Shown: one piece after another, positions 36,650 through 45,202 of the stretch
Layout of the letters: the number at the start of each line of letters is the position of its first letter
Numbering within the stretch: the first letter of the stretch is position 1
From: Clostridia bacterium
GTDB lineage: Bacteria; Bacillota; Clostridia; Oscillospirales; CAG-272
NCBI GenBank assembly: GCA_017461475.1
Contig: JAFTXX010000037.1
Coordinates: forward strand, 1-60,196
Length of the DNA stretch: 60,196 bases
Direction of reading: 5' to 3'
Position numbers and translations under genes: made by a program
Notes under the pieces: model-generated
Told to the model about the DNA's origin: nothing
Seen by the model: the letters and a program-made list of their open reading frames with translations, nothing else
The model's database searches: none

Positions 36650-38491
36650 CTACTCCTGTTTTGATTTAAAATACTCGCTTATAGCAAGCGCATCTTTCTC
36701 CGTAATGCCCATTTGTGCCATCTCGGAAACGCTTGCGCTTTTAAGTTTGGCAAGGCTGCCTGCGGCTTTGAGAATCTTTTTTGCCTTTGCCGGTCCTATG
36801 CCTTTTATATCTTCAAGCACCGAATGTTTAAGCGTTTTTCTTTTGGCATCGGTCATTCTTCCTACCGAATAGCGGTGAACTTCCTCTTGCAAGCCGTAAA
36901 TAAATACAAACACACTTTGCTCGCGGGCTATGCTGATATCGTTTTGCCCGTCGGTGAGCGCACGGGTTTTATGGTGCTCATCCTTTACCATGCCGTAAAC
37001 CGGGATATTAACACCGAATTCGGCAAACAGCGCTCTTACGGTTCCGACATGCCCGGCACCGCCGTCAATCAATATCAAATCAGGACGCTCGGAAAAGCTG
37101 CCCTCTTCATCGGAAAGGTGAGCTATTCTGCGCGAAAGTGCTTCTCGCATTGCGCCATAGTCGTCGATGCCATCCGTGGTGCGAATCGAAAATGAGCGAT
37201 AATCCTTCTTTTTGAGCTTGCCGTCCTTTGCCACTATCATTCCAGCGGTTATATGCTCTTTTCCGAAGTTTGATATATCATATGCTTCTATTCGGCTCGG
37301 CGCTTTTTCAAGCGAAAGTAAGGACGCAAGTTTAATAAGCATTTTGTTGTCACGTTCGCTGGACTCCTTGAACTTTGCCGCTTTTTCCGCTGCGTTATCA
37401 TACACCATTTTGCAAAGTTTTTTCATCTCGCCGCGCATTGGGCAGTGTACGGTTATTTTTCTGCCCGCCTTTTCGCTCAGAAGCTCAGAAAGAGCAAGAA
37501 GACTTTCTTCATCGGTATCGTCGTAAAGCAGAACTTCACGCGGAATATATTCCCTTGTGGAATAAAGTCCGCACAAGAACGTGGGGATATCCTCGGGAGA
37601 AATGATTTCATCGGCGGAAAACACAAACTCATCTTTGTCTATAAGCATACCACCGCGGATGTAAAACACCGATATTACACTGCACTTATCGTCGCTGTAA
37701 AGTGCAACAACATCCTGCTCTGCTTTAGGCGAAGAAACGACCTTTTGGCGCTCGGATATTTTTTCAAGCGATGCAATGCTGTCACGGCATTTTGCCGCGG
37801 CTTCAAAATTCTCGGCTTCAGCAAAGCGGTACATACGCTTTTCCAGTTCCTCCTTGGCGAGTGCAAAATCGCCGCCGAGAACCTTGAGAGAAGTTGTTAT
37901 TGCCGCGTCATAATCGCTCTTGCTACTTCCCTTTTTGCACGTGCCCATACACTGTCCTATCTGGTAATAGATACACGGACGTTCTTTGCCAATATCGCGC
38001 GGAAACTGACGTTTGCAGTTTGGAAGTCCCAGCGTTTTGCTGAGTGTATCAATTATATTATAAGCAACTCCGGCACCCGAGTAAGGTCCGAAATACTTTG
38101 CCCTGTCTGCTCCGCGGGTTCTTGTTACCACAAGGCGCGGATATTCCTCGGCGGTGGTAACTTTAATATAAGGATAACTTTTAGAATCCTTCAGATTTAT
38201 ATTATATTTAGGATAGTGCTCTTTTATCAGCACATTTTCAAGTGTTAGCGCTTCCATCTCGGTGTCGCAAAGGAAAAAGTCAAAATCGTGAACAGAAGCA
38301 ACCATTTTTGTAGTCTTATAATCTTTCTGACTGTTTTGAAAATACTGCGACACGCGATTTTTGAGCTTGCGCGACTTGCCGACATAAACAACTTTGCCGT
38401 CGGAATTCTTCATTATATATACTCCCGGACGAAGCGGAAGCGTGTTGGCTTTATCAAGGAGCCGCGCGAGTCTTTCGTTGTTTGTTTCCAT
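36650..38491 (-). CDS. uvrC: Excinuclease ABC subunit C
   Basis: 613 residues. GIY-YIG nuclease near 20-90 (RPGVYIMKNSDGKVVYVGKSRKLKNRV), Cys-rich GQCMGTCK, UVR helix pair binding UvrB (RFAEAENFEAAAKCRDSI), RNase H-like second nuclease (IEAYDISNFGKEH; LILIDGGAGH) and two C-terminal HhH motifs (IKGIGPAKAKKILKAAGS). It makes both incisions in nucleotide excision repair. I start at 38491 from family length; in-frame ATGs to 38635 would overlap the HPr gene and lack a site. The ribosome site before 38491 is weak. Confidence 0.94.
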   Translation of the reverse strand: METNNERLARLLDKANTLPLRPGVYIMKNSDGKVVYVGKSRKLKNRVSQYFQNSQKDYKTTKMVASVHDFDFFLCDTEMEALTLENVLIKEHYPKYNINLKDSKSYPYIKVTTAEEYPRLVVTRTRGADRAKYFGPYSGAGVAYNIIDTLSKTLGLPNCKRQFPRDIGKERPCIYYQIGQCMGTCKKGSSKSDYDAAITTSLKVLGGDFALAKEELEKRMYRFAEAENFEAAAKCRDSIASLEKISERQKVVSSPKAEQDVVALYSDDKCSVISVFYIRGGMLIDKDEFVFSADEIISPEDIPTFLCGLYSTREYIPREVLLYDDTDEESLLALSELLSEKAGRKITVHCPMRGEMKKLCKMVYDNAAEKAAKFKESSERDNKMLIKLASLLSLEKAPSRIEAYDISNFGKEHITAGMIVAKDGKLKKKDYRSFSIRTTDGIDDYGAMREALSRRIAHLSDEEGSFSERPDLILIDGGAGHVGTVRALFAEFGVNIPVYGMVKDEHHKTRALTDGQNDISIAREQSVFVFIYGLQEEVHRYSVGRMTDAKRKTLKHSVLEDIKGIGPAKAKKILKAAGSLAKLKSASVSEMAQMGITEKDALAISEYFKSKQE

Positions 38492-38561
38492 ATCAATATT
38501 AAAATAAGAAAGGCGACCACAACGAATAACGTCATGCTCGCCCATACAAATCACTATTCTC

Positions 38562-38825
38562 TTATTCGTTAAAACCTTTTTCGATAAGTTCTTTAAGTCC
38601 GGCAAGCGCCTCTTCTTCATCAGAGCCATCAGCAACTAAAGTAATAGTCATGCCGTTTACGATACCAAGTGAAAGAACACCGAGAAGGCTCTTTGCATTT
38701 ACACTGCGGTCATCTTTTTCAACCCAAATAGAACTCTTATATGAGTTAGCCTTCTGAATGAAGAAAGTTGCGGGTCTGGCATGCAAACCTACGCTGTTTG
38801 TTATTGTAACTTCTTGAGTCATCAT
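38562..38825 (-). CDS. ptsH: HPr phosphocarrier
   Basis: 87 residues. His15 in GLHARPA is the PEP-dependent phosphorylation site. Ser46 in NAKSLLGVLSLG is the HPr-kinase site, as in Gram-positive HPr that works with CcpA. The start has GGAG 12 nt upstream; the second ATG, one codon in, is also possible. First gene of a transcript probably continuing into uvrC-rsmD-coaD. No other PTS gene is in the window, so the role may be regulatory (Crh-like); this is inference. Confidence 0.93.
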   Translation of the reverse strand: MMTQEVTITNSVGLHARPATFFIQKANSYKSSIWVEKDDRSVNAKSLLGVLSLGIVNGMTITLVADGSDEEEALAGLKELIEKGFNE

Positions 38826-38894
38826 ATTGGAAATACGCTCCTTTATTCCTATGGAAAGGCAAATAGTACAAAAACTATGTGTCTAGATACAACA

Positions 38895-38923
38895 AGTATA
38901 TCAAATATAAAACCTAATTGCAA
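38895..38923 (-). promoter_or_regulatory. Sigma-A promoter for ptsH
   Basis: Minus strand: -35 TTGCAA (38918-38923), 17 bp spacer, -10 TATACT (38895-38900). Start near 38888, about 63 nt before the gene. Confidence 0.72.
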
Positions 38924-38954
38924 GTATTTTTCAATATTTTTTAACGGTTATCGT

Positions 38955-39437
38955 TTATTTAGGCTGAATATCGGTTATAACAACGTTTGCGTGTATGCTT
39001 GTGAAATAAAGATACGCATACGTACCGGGGGCAATATATTTGTTGCCGTTAAGACTGAAACTGCCGTCTTTGTTAAAGTTTCCCTTGCACTCAATAGTTC
39101 CGCGGACATCTATTCTGCTGTGGTCATCAAGCGTAAGCTCAAAAATCTGTCCGTCGTCCTCTACATAATAAACAGCGTCTGTGTATTCTATATCGCCCAC
39201 CAAAGTACCGAAGTCACATTCATACGCAGGCCAATACACGGTGTCGCCGTCTTTGAAGCAATCAGCGGATTCTGCCTGTATATTTTCAATTTTGAAAGAA
39301 ATCACGGCAACATCACCGTCAAGCTTATCGTCGCCCTTCATTATATATCCTCGAAGCGCCGCGCCGACAATGCACAGTACTACAAGCGCGATAATCAAAA
39401 AATCAAGTATGTTGATTCTGAATTTTTTCTTTTGCAT
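38955..39437 (-). CDS. DUF4330 family membrane protein (second copy)
   Basis: 160 residues. A short basic N-terminus (MQKKKFRINILD) and one membrane helix (FLIIALVVLCIVGAAL) precede an extracytoplasmic beta-rich domain. FKIENIQAESADCFKDGDTVYW and a late domain of ~60 residues match DUF4330 proteins, of unknown function, usually next to glycan polymerase genes. The start has AAGGAG; the longer frame overlaps the previous gene. Only 11 bp from its paralogue, so probably one complex. Last gene of the rimM operon. Confidence 0.78.
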   Translation of the reverse strand: MQKKKFRINILDFLIIALVVLCIVGAALRGYIMKGDDKLDGDVAVISFKIENIQAESADCFKDGDTVYWPAYECDFGTLVGDIEYTDAVYYVEDDGQIFELTLDDHSRIDVRGTIECKGNFNKDGSFSLNGNKYIAPGTYAYLYFTSIHANVVITDIQPK

Positions 39438-39448
39438 CGTCTTTCTCC

Positions 39449-39955
39449 TTACTTGGCATCTGTGCAACTCATTGAGCCGACATATCCTATACCGCAATAA
39501 TGAGGTGTGTTAATGTTAAATCCCGTTCCAACGCCTATAGGCTTTCCGCTTTCTTTAAGATAGTAAATGCCATCTTTACGGTATCCGGTTGCGGTAACTT
39601 TCATCTCAATAGTTATCGAATGCGGGTGTGTTACTATCTCCATCTTGTGCGTTTCATCGTTGTACAGCTCATATGAATATTCATAATATTCAACGCCGAC
39701 TACAGTGCCAAGACTTTGTCTCTCCTGCGAATCGATAACCGCATCGCCTACCTGCACGGTATCTCTGAAATCTTCGAGAACACCCTTGATAAGAACGGTG
39801 TATTCGATATCAACATCCTCGCTGTCAATCGCCTCAGTTGCACCGAAAGCGCTTGCAATCATAAGCGCCGCCACGGAAAGCACAAGTATTATCATTAACG
39901 TAATGATAACATCTACAAAATTTATCTTGAAAGCTCTTTTTTTCATATCTTCCAT
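39449..39955 (-). CDS. DUF4330 family membrane protein (first copy)
   Basis: 168 residues with the same plan as its neighbour: MKKRAFKINFVDVIITLMIILVLSVAAL (basic start, one helix), then a soluble part with YTVLIKGVLEDFRDTVQVGDAVIDSQERQSLGTVVGVEYY, the DUF4330 signature. Two tandem DUF4330 genes downstream of an O-antigen-ligase-like gene suggest a role in polymer assembly or ligation. GGAGG lies before the start at 39955. Confidence 0.8.
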   Translation of the reverse strand: MEDMKKRAFKINFVDVIITLMIILVLSVAALMIASAFGATEAIDSEDVDIEYTVLIKGVLEDFRDTVQVGDAVIDSQERQSLGTVVGVEYYEYSYELYNDETHKMEIVTHPHSITIEMKVTATGYRKDGIYYLKESGKPIGVGTGFNINTPHYCGIGYVGSMSCTDAK

Positions 39956-39967
39956 TTTCTTTTCCTC

Positions 39968-41884
39968 CTAGACGGTTACATCCATATTGCACGGACTGTT
40001 TAAAACCGTATTACTGCCTCGCCACGCTTTATCCAATCGGTATGCAACCGCAACAAAGCCCATCATTATCCAAAATACGAAGAATACACGGTAATTGTAC
40101 CACACATAATCTGTCATACCTTGCACCAGGGCCGCAAGGACACCGCAGAACGCGCCGCATCCTATAAGGCGAATCTCACGGTCTGCTCCGCATTTTGCAA
40201 GCGAAAAACCGCACTGGAAGAAGCAAAGCAGCAACGCAGCAAATACGATAAATCCGAAAATTCCGTGTTGAATGAAAAGCTGTAAGAACAAATTATGCGC
40301 ATGCGGTGCGCTTTCAATGCCCGAAAACGCATAGTAGGGATATACTACGCCAAAAGCCTCTTCTCCGACACCGACACCCGAGAGCGCATAGTCGGCCGCC
40401 ATTTCGGCGCTGCCGCGCCATATAAACACACGGTAGTTTGTCGACGTATCGGTGAGGTCACCAATGCTCGTGAAGCGTGAAACTATACTTTCCGGTAAGA
40501 ACGGCACAGCGAAAGGAATCGCGCATATACCTGCTATTATAAGTCCCATAGCATTACGGCTCCACATAAGCATGAACAGAACAGCCGCAAACATAAGTCC
40601 AAGCCATGCACCGCGCGACCATGTGTAAACAAGGCATACACAACCGAGTGCAAAACATACAAAATACGACGGGCGCTTGCGCCAATTTGATTCACCGAGA
40701 ACAGCCGCCGCGAGCATGGGAAGTATCAATATAAGATATTCACCGAGCATATTGGGATTTTCAAAAGTAGAAACTACTCTGCCCTCGATCTCATCAAACA
40801 TTTCGGTATCGATCCACTCCGCCGACGCATTGCCGCTGAAGTTCTGGAATATACCGTAAACAGAAACAATGAGAAGCGAAAAAGCTATTATTTTCACAGA
40901 GCGCTTCAGCGCTTCCTTGGAGTTGACAAGACCCGTGGTGAGAAAGTAGCCGAGCATAAGCACGGTATAGATCAGCGCCGCACGAAGCGACTGCGAACCG
41001 CCGTAAGTAACAATACCACCGAGCATCATTACCGCCATAAAGCATACGACTATAACATCCAAAAGTTGAGTTTTATAATATCTTTTTCCCCTCACGAGTT
41101 TCACCCAATAGCTGAAAAATGTGAAAAGAACAAGTGCCGCTAGCAAAATTGTCGGGTGAGGAAGCACTACCAAAAACGGAAGCAAAAACAGCGCTATGTT
41201 ATACCCAAACTCCGGGTTTGACATAACAAGGTACGCAAAAACTATCGCGAGCGCAAGAACAACTATGAGAGCAGGGTCAATAAAGCAGGAAAGGATACCG
41301 AAAGGCAACCCTAATATAAAGGCGATTCCCTTTCTGCCCGTCGGCTCACCGTCATACCTCAAACTGCGTTCTTTTACACTGCAAAAATTTCTAACAAAGT
41401 TACCAAGGAAAGCACTTTCGGAAAGTGCAGTGCAAAGTGCTTTACCCGAAAACACAAGAGGTAATCCTAGCACCGCCATGATAAGCGCCACAATTATGCT
41501 GAGCGGCGTCAAAGAATCGGTAACAAGATATATTATAGTTTGAGCAAGCAGTGTGTAAAAGCCTGCCGAAATCAAAAATATACCGAGAACACGCAATGAC
41601 AAGTGACCGAGATAGCGCATCATCGCGTTTATTCCGTTTATATAAACGCTTTCTTCAATGTTGCGCGAAATAAAGCTGCTTATCTTTCCGCGTTTTTGAT
41701 TTTGCTCTTTTCCCACCGCGCTTGAGTCATAGGTTTCACACATTGTATCATATGAGCCGAAAGCAAAACCGTAAATGCCGCTTCCTATGCGTTTATAAAT
41801 GCCGTTTGCCAAAGATGAAAGTCCGCGAATTATCCCGCTTCCGCCGACAAAATCGCTTAACCATTGTTTAAATCCGCCTTTCAC
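39968..41884 (-). CDS. O-antigen ligase/polymerase family membrane protein
   Basis: 638 residues, at least ten membrane segments. The N-terminal third is hydrophilic and then membrane-bound. RVVSTFENPNMLGEYLILILPML, VCLVYTWSRGAWLGLMFA and SGVGVGEEAFGVVYPYY with SAPHAHNLFLQLFIQHG are the Wzy_C/WaaL signature (NxNxLG, SRGAW and the HNxxLQ loop). Such enzymes join or ligate polysaccharide chains to a carrier or to protein or peptidoglycan. It is over 20 kb from the EPS operon and is co-transcribed with trmD (start overlaps by 4 nt), so it may act in a different polymer. Confidence 0.84.
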   Translation of the reverse strand: MKGGFKQWLSDFVGGSGIIRGLSSLANGIYKRIGSGIYGFAFGSYDTMCETYDSSAVGKEQNQKRGKISSFISRNIEESVYINGINAMMRYLGHLSLRVLGIFLISAGFYTLLAQTIIYLVTDSLTPLSIIVALIMAVLGLPLVFSGKALCTALSESAFLGNFVRNFCSVKERSLRYDGEPTGRKGIAFILGLPFGILSCFIDPALIVVLALAIVFAYLVMSNPEFGYNIALFLLPFLVVLPHPTILLAALVLFTFFSYWVKLVRGKRYYKTQLLDVIVVCFMAVMMLGGIVTYGGSQSLRAALIYTVLMLGYFLTTGLVNSKEALKRSVKIIAFSLLIVSVYGIFQNFSGNASAEWIDTEMFDEIEGRVVSTFENPNMLGEYLILILPMLAAAVLGESNWRKRPSYFVCFALGCVCLVYTWSRGAWLGLMFAAVLFMLMWSRNAMGLIIAGICAIPFAVPFLPESIVSRFTSIGDLTDTSTNYRVFIWRGSAEMAADYALSGVGVGEEAFGVVYPYYAFSGIESAPHAHNLFLQLFIQHGIFGFIVFAALLLCFFQCGFSLAKCGADREIRLIGCGAFCGVLAALVQGMTDYVWYNYRVFFVFWIMMGFVAVAYRLDKAWRGSNTVLNSPCNMDVTV

Positions 41885-42630
41885 TCATCTGCTCCTTTCC
41901 GCCGTGCGGCTTTTTTCTTTTCAACCTTGGGATGCGCCCTCTCCCATGCCTCATAGAGGTCGGGACGGTTGGTCTTTGTTATTTCAAGCGACTGCTCAAG
42001 CCGCCATTTATCAATGTTTTCGTGGTGTCCCGATATAAGAACATCAGGCACGGTCATACCGTGAAACTCATACGGACGAGTGTACTGCGGATACTCGAGG
42101 AGTCCGCTTGCTATGCTCTCTTTTTCGTAGCACTCGCTGTCTGACAGTACGCCCGGAAGAAGTCTTGCCACGGCATCTGTAACAATGCATGCAGGGATTT
42201 CGCCGCCCGTGAGGACGTAGTCACCGATAGAAATTTCCTCGTCGACGATTTCTTCAATTATGCGGGCGTCCACGCCCTCGTAGTGACCGCAAAGTATGAC
42301 AAGGTTATCGTAATTTGCAAGTTCACGTGCCTTTTCGTGATTGAAAACACTTCCGCGCGGCGACATATATATAACCCTGCGTTTTCCCTCGGGGAGTGCA
42401 TCGGTTACAGCCTTAAAGCAGTTATATATCGGAGGTGCCGCCATAAGCATACCCATACCGCCGCCGTAAGGCGTATCGTCGACACGGCGGTGTTTATCCT
42501 CGGAATAGTCGCGTATGTTGTGCGCGTGCACCTCTATTGCTCCGCTTTTCTGTGCCCTGCCAATAATACTCTCGCCGAGCACCGTTGTTATAAGGTCGGG
42601 AAAAAGCGTCATTATATCAAAACGCATCAT
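41881..42630 (-). CDS. trmD: tRNA (m1G37) methyltransferase
   Basis: 249 residues. FDIMTLFPDLITTVLGESIIGRA, VDDTPYGGGMGMLM, LVILCGHYEGVDARI, EISIGDYVLTGGEIPA and PDVLISGHHENIDKWR are the SPOUT TrmD signature with the SAM knot. It methylates G37 to prevent frameshifting. The C-terminal tail (EKKKAARRKGADE) is basic. Overlaps rimM (ATGA-type) and the downstream ligase-like gene. Confidence 0.97.
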   Translation of the reverse strand: MMRFDIMTLFPDLITTVLGESIIGRAQKSGAIEVHAHNIRDYSEDKHRRVDDTPYGGGMGMLMAAPPIYNCFKAVTDALPEGKRRVIYMSPRGSVFNHEKARELANYDNLVILCGHYEGVDARIIEEIVDEEISIGDYVLTGGEIPACIVTDAVARLLPGVLSDSECYEKESIASGLLEYPQYTRPYEFHGMTVPDVLISGHHENIDKWRLEQSLEITKTNRPDLYEAWERAHPKVEKKKAARRKGADE

Positions 42631-43130
42631 TCAAACATACCTTCTATCGCTTTGATGAAAATTCCCTTCTCAAGGTCTATTTCCTTTACAAATTCTTTTA
42701 CCGCAGGAATGAGGAATTTTCCGCGTTCGTTTGATATCTCGTAAATATCGGATGCCGCACCGCTGATAACATCGCTGAGAGTGCCGTACTTCTCTCCAGT
42801 GCCAAGCTCATAAACCGGCAATCCTATAAGGTCCTGCACAAAAAAAGAACCTTCATCCACCGGAAGGTCGCTGCGTCGTGCAAAAAGCACGGTATTTTTC
42901 AGTGCCGCCGCAGCTTCCAGAGTATCGACACTTTCAAGCTCACACAGAACCCTGCCCTTGTAAACAGACGCTTTATTCATCTTTACGGATGAATAACTAC
43001 CGTTTTTCTCGATGAATACTTCTTTAAGAGAAGCAAGTATATCGGGCGTGTCGCACCACGACTCAATGATAAGTCCGCCGCGAACGCCGTGTGTATTTGC
43101 AATTTTTCCACATTCAAGATATTCTTTCAT
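42627..43130 (-). CDS. rimM: Ribosome maturation factor RimM
   Basis: 167 residues. GKIANTHGVRGGLIIESWCD is the RimM N-terminal signature, and a PRC-barrel C-terminal domain follows (VQDLIGLPVYE, SDIYEISNERGKFLIPAVKEFVKEID). It helps assemble the 30S head. rpsP, often upstream of it, is absent. Divergently oriented to smpB; the 125 bp between hold the smpB promoter and probably this gene's promoter. Confidence 0.94.
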   Translation of the reverse strand: MKEYLECGKIANTHGVRGGLIIESWCDTPDILASLKEVFIEKNGSYSSVKMNKASVYKGRVLCELESVDTLEAAAALKNTVLFARRSDLPVDEGSFFVQDLIGLPVYELGTGEKYGTLSDVISGAASDIYEISNERGKFLIPAVKEFVKEIDLEKGIFIKAIEGMFE

Positions 43131-43203
43131 GTTTCACCATTCTTTGTTTGTATTAGAATATATTATAGCACAATAAATATTGAAAGTAAACAACAAATTA
43201 TGC

Positions 43204-43232
43204 TTGATTTTGCAGTCTGTCTATTATATAAT
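43204..43232 (+). promoter_or_regulatory. Sigma-A promoter for smpB
   Basis: -35 TTGATT (43204-43209), 17 bp spacer, -10 TATAAT (43227-43232). Start near 43239, only 17 nt before the ATG, enough for GGGAGG. Confidence 0.65.
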
Positions 43233-43255
43233 AATTCGGAAGGGAGGTTTGCGCC

Positions 43256-43717
43256 ATGGCTAAAACCGAAACAAGGGTCATTGCCCCTAATAAAAAGGCT
43301 TACCACGATTATTTTGTGCTTGACAAGTACGAGGCGGGTATTGCACTCTACGGCACCGAGGTCAAGTCCTTGCGTCAGGGTGCGGTAAACCTCAAAGACT
43401 CATATTGTGAAATAAAAAACGGAGAGATTTTCGCGGTAGGCATGCATATCAGCCCCTACGAAAAGGGCAACATCTACAACCGCGAGCCACTTCGCCCGAA
43501 GAAATTGCTCATGCACAAGCGCGAGATAATCAGGTTGTTTTCAAAAGTAAAGGAAGACGGCCTCACGCTTATTCCGCTTTCGCTTTATTTTGTCGGCTCA
43601 AAAGTCAAATGCGAAGTGGGACTTTGCAAAGGTAAAAAACTCTACGACAAACGCGATACAGACGCAAAAAGACAGGCATCGCGCGACATTGACCGCGCTA
43701 TGAAGGAAAGAAGATAA
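43256..43717 (+). CDS. smpB: SsrA-binding protein SmpB
   Basis: 153 residues. ALYGTEVKSLRQGAVNLKDSYCEIKNGEIF and AVGMHISPYEKGN carry the tmRNA-binding OB fold; the C-terminal KGKKLYDKRDTDAKRQASRDIDRAMKE is the tail that enters the empty A site. It delivers tmRNA to stalled ribosomes. Its RNA partner ssrA is encoded 930 bp downstream on the same strand. GGAGG lies before the start. Confidence 0.97.
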   Translation: MAKTETRVIAPNKKAYHDYFVLDKYEAGIALYGTEVKSLRQGAVNLKDSYCEIKNGEIFAVGMHISPYEKGNIYNREPLRPKKLLMHKREIIRLFSKVKEDGLTLIPLSLYFVGSKVKCEVGLCKGKKLYDKRDTDAKRQASRDIDRAMKERR

Positions 43718-44571
43718 TGATTTACGAAGTAAAAAATATCGAGCTTGATTTTTCAAAGATAAATGTGTCCGAACCAGTAGACGCTCCGTATAAACCTTAT
43801 TTAAAGGTATTTGTACCCAATCTTGAGGGCGACGAAAAGAAATATAATGTCGGCAAGCGTCCGACCGTGCTCGTTCTCCCCGGCGGCGGATACTCGTTCA
43901 CATCCGACCGCGAGGCGGAGCCTATCGCAATGCGTTTTCTTGCACGCGGGTTCAATGTGTGCATTCTGTATTACAGCGTAAAAACCGCGCTCTTCCCCGT
44001 CGCTTTGCTTGAGGCGCTCAGTGCCGTAAAGTATATACGCGAAAATCTTGAAGCATGGCAGGGTTCACCGGACAAAGTTTATGTTTGCGGTTTCTCAGCC
44101 GGCGGTCATCTCGCCGCAAGCGTCGGTGTGTTTTGGGACAAGGAAGTTTCAAAGGCATATTTTGGCGACACAGACGCTGTTAAGCCTAACGGTCTTATAC
44201 TTTCGTACCCCGTTATCACAAGTAACAGAGAATTTACGCACGGCGGTTCTATCAATAATCTGCTCGGCAAAAACAAAGATAATGAAGAAATGCGTGAAAT
44301 GCTGTCTCTTGAAAAGCAGGTCACTAAAACCACTCCTCCTGCGTTTCTCTGGACTACATTTGAAGACACATGTGTCCCTTGCGAAAACACTATGATGTTT
44401 GCGTCTGCACTTCGTAAATGCGGGATTCCGTTTGAAATGCACATTTTTGAAAAAGGGCCACACGGCGGTGCAACGGGAGATCTTGTTTCCTGCGTAAATA
44501 AGTACCGTTTCGGCGCGTGGCTTGACCTTGCCTGCGATTGGTGCGAAGATACTCGCAGCAAAGGTATATAA
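43717..44571 (+). CDS. Alpha/beta hydrolase (BD-FAE/acetyl esterase-like)
   Basis: 284 residues. PGGGYSF is the oxyanion loop, VCGFSAGGHLA holds the nucleophile Ser in GxSxG, TTFEDTCVP the acidic residue and GPHGG the His. It resembles BD-FAE and xylan or polysaccharide acetyl esterases, acting on O-acylated sugars. No signal peptide, so cytoplasmic. Its start overlaps the smpB stop as TAATG, meaning translational coupling to smpB, while ssrA has its own promoter downstream. A role in trans-translation is not suggested by the sequence. Confidence 0.83.
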   Translation: MIYEVKNIELDFSKINVSEPVDAPYKPYLKVFVPNLEGDEKKYNVGKRPTVLVLPGGGYSFTSDREAEPIAMRFLARGFNVCILYYSVKTALFPVALLEALSAVKYIRENLEAWQGSPDKVYVCGFSAGGHLAASVGVFWDKEVSKAYFGDTDAVKPNGLILSYPVITSNREFTHGGSINNLLGKNKDNEEMREMLSLEKQVTKTTPPAFLWTTFEDTCVPCENTMMFASALRKCGIPFEMHIFEKGPHGGATGDLVSCVNKYRFGAWLDLACDWCEDTRSKGI

Positions 44572-44577
44572 ATCCAC

Positions 44578-44606
44578 TTGACATCGCGCACGCCGCGTGT
44601 TAAAAT
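44578..44606 (+). promoter_or_regulatory. Sigma-A promoter for ssrA
   Basis: -35 TTGACA (44578-44583), 17 bp spacer, -10 TAAAAT (44601-44606). Start near 44613. Between it and the mature 5' end lies a short hairpin (44627-44643, GCGGTG/CACCGC, loop CTCTG). Confidence 0.8.
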
Positions 44607-44649
44607 ATTTTTCCAACCTAAAAATCGCGGTGCTCTGCACCGCCGTCAT

Positions 44650-45017
44650 GGGGGCGTAAAGGTTTCGACGGGGATTTTGAGGTACGATAAGCGGGTAGAG
44701 GTTGGAACACCTCTTTAATAAGTTCTACTTTTAAATTTAGACGCTAACGAAAACGTAGCTCTGGCAGCGTAAGCTGTGCTGCCGCCAATAGCGCGGCCCG
44801 TCGAACCGAGGAGTACCACGGCCTGGGATTCGGCGTCACTCAGTGGTAAATGTGCACCGCCCGTTAGCTTTTGAAGCGGTCATAAATAAAAAAGCTACCA
44901 AACCGTTACCCCCGTTCACCGGAGTACGGCGCGGGAAATAATAAAGGTGTCCTGCACCCGGAGAAAGTTGTATCAAGAGGTTTTCGGACGGGGGTTCGAT
45001 TCCCCCCGCCTCCACCA
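44650..45017 (+). ncRNA. ssrA: Transfer-messenger RNA (tmRNA)
   Basis: 368 nt. The 5' end GGGGGCGTAAAGGTTTCGAC and 3' end GGTTCGATTCC...GCCTCCACCA form the tRNA-Ala-like half, with the CCA encoded. The tag frame is at 44743-44772: GCT AAC GAA AAC GTA GCT CTG GCA GCG TAA, giving ANENVALAA, close to tags in other Firmicutes. It rescues stalled ribosomes with SmpB and marks products for ClpXP. The 3' half is a known integration target for phages and islands, and accessory DNA begins right after it. Confidence 0.97.
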
Positions 45018-45020
45018 GAT

Positions 45021-45053
45021 AAGCACGCTAATTTTGATAGAATTAGCGTGCTT
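45021..45053 (+). terminator. Intrinsic terminator after ssrA
   Basis: A perfect 13 bp stem (AAGCACGCTAATT / AATTAGCGTGCTT) with a 7 nt loop, followed by TTTA. It begins 3 nt after the CCA end. Confidence 0.92.
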
Positions 45054-45110
45054 TTACTTTTTCTCCGCAACCCCTTGTGACATAAGGCTTTGCGAGTTCT
45101 TTCAAAATAT

Positions 45111-45167
45111 AAAAGCAGCATGACACTCTGTGAGTCCGTCCTTTTTCACGAGTGAAATGCTGCTTTT
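45111..45167 (+). terminator. Long bulged hairpin with T-tail
   Basis: AAAAGCAGCAT (45111-45121) pairs with ATGCTGCTTTT (45157-45167). Inside, CACTC pairs with GAGTG and GTGA with TCAC. A T run follows. It is a strong second terminator of rightward transcription or a small RNA end. No gene lies between it and the tmRNA terminator. Confidence 0.65.
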
Positions 45168-45202
45168 TTTATTGTTTTTACGGTTTTGCCCTGAAATTAT
45201 AA

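Noticed and set aside
44906-45121. Minus-strand open frame across the tmRNA 3' end with GGGGGNRTPVRK
   Set aside because: It is the well-known spurious antisense translation of a tRNA-like 3' end.
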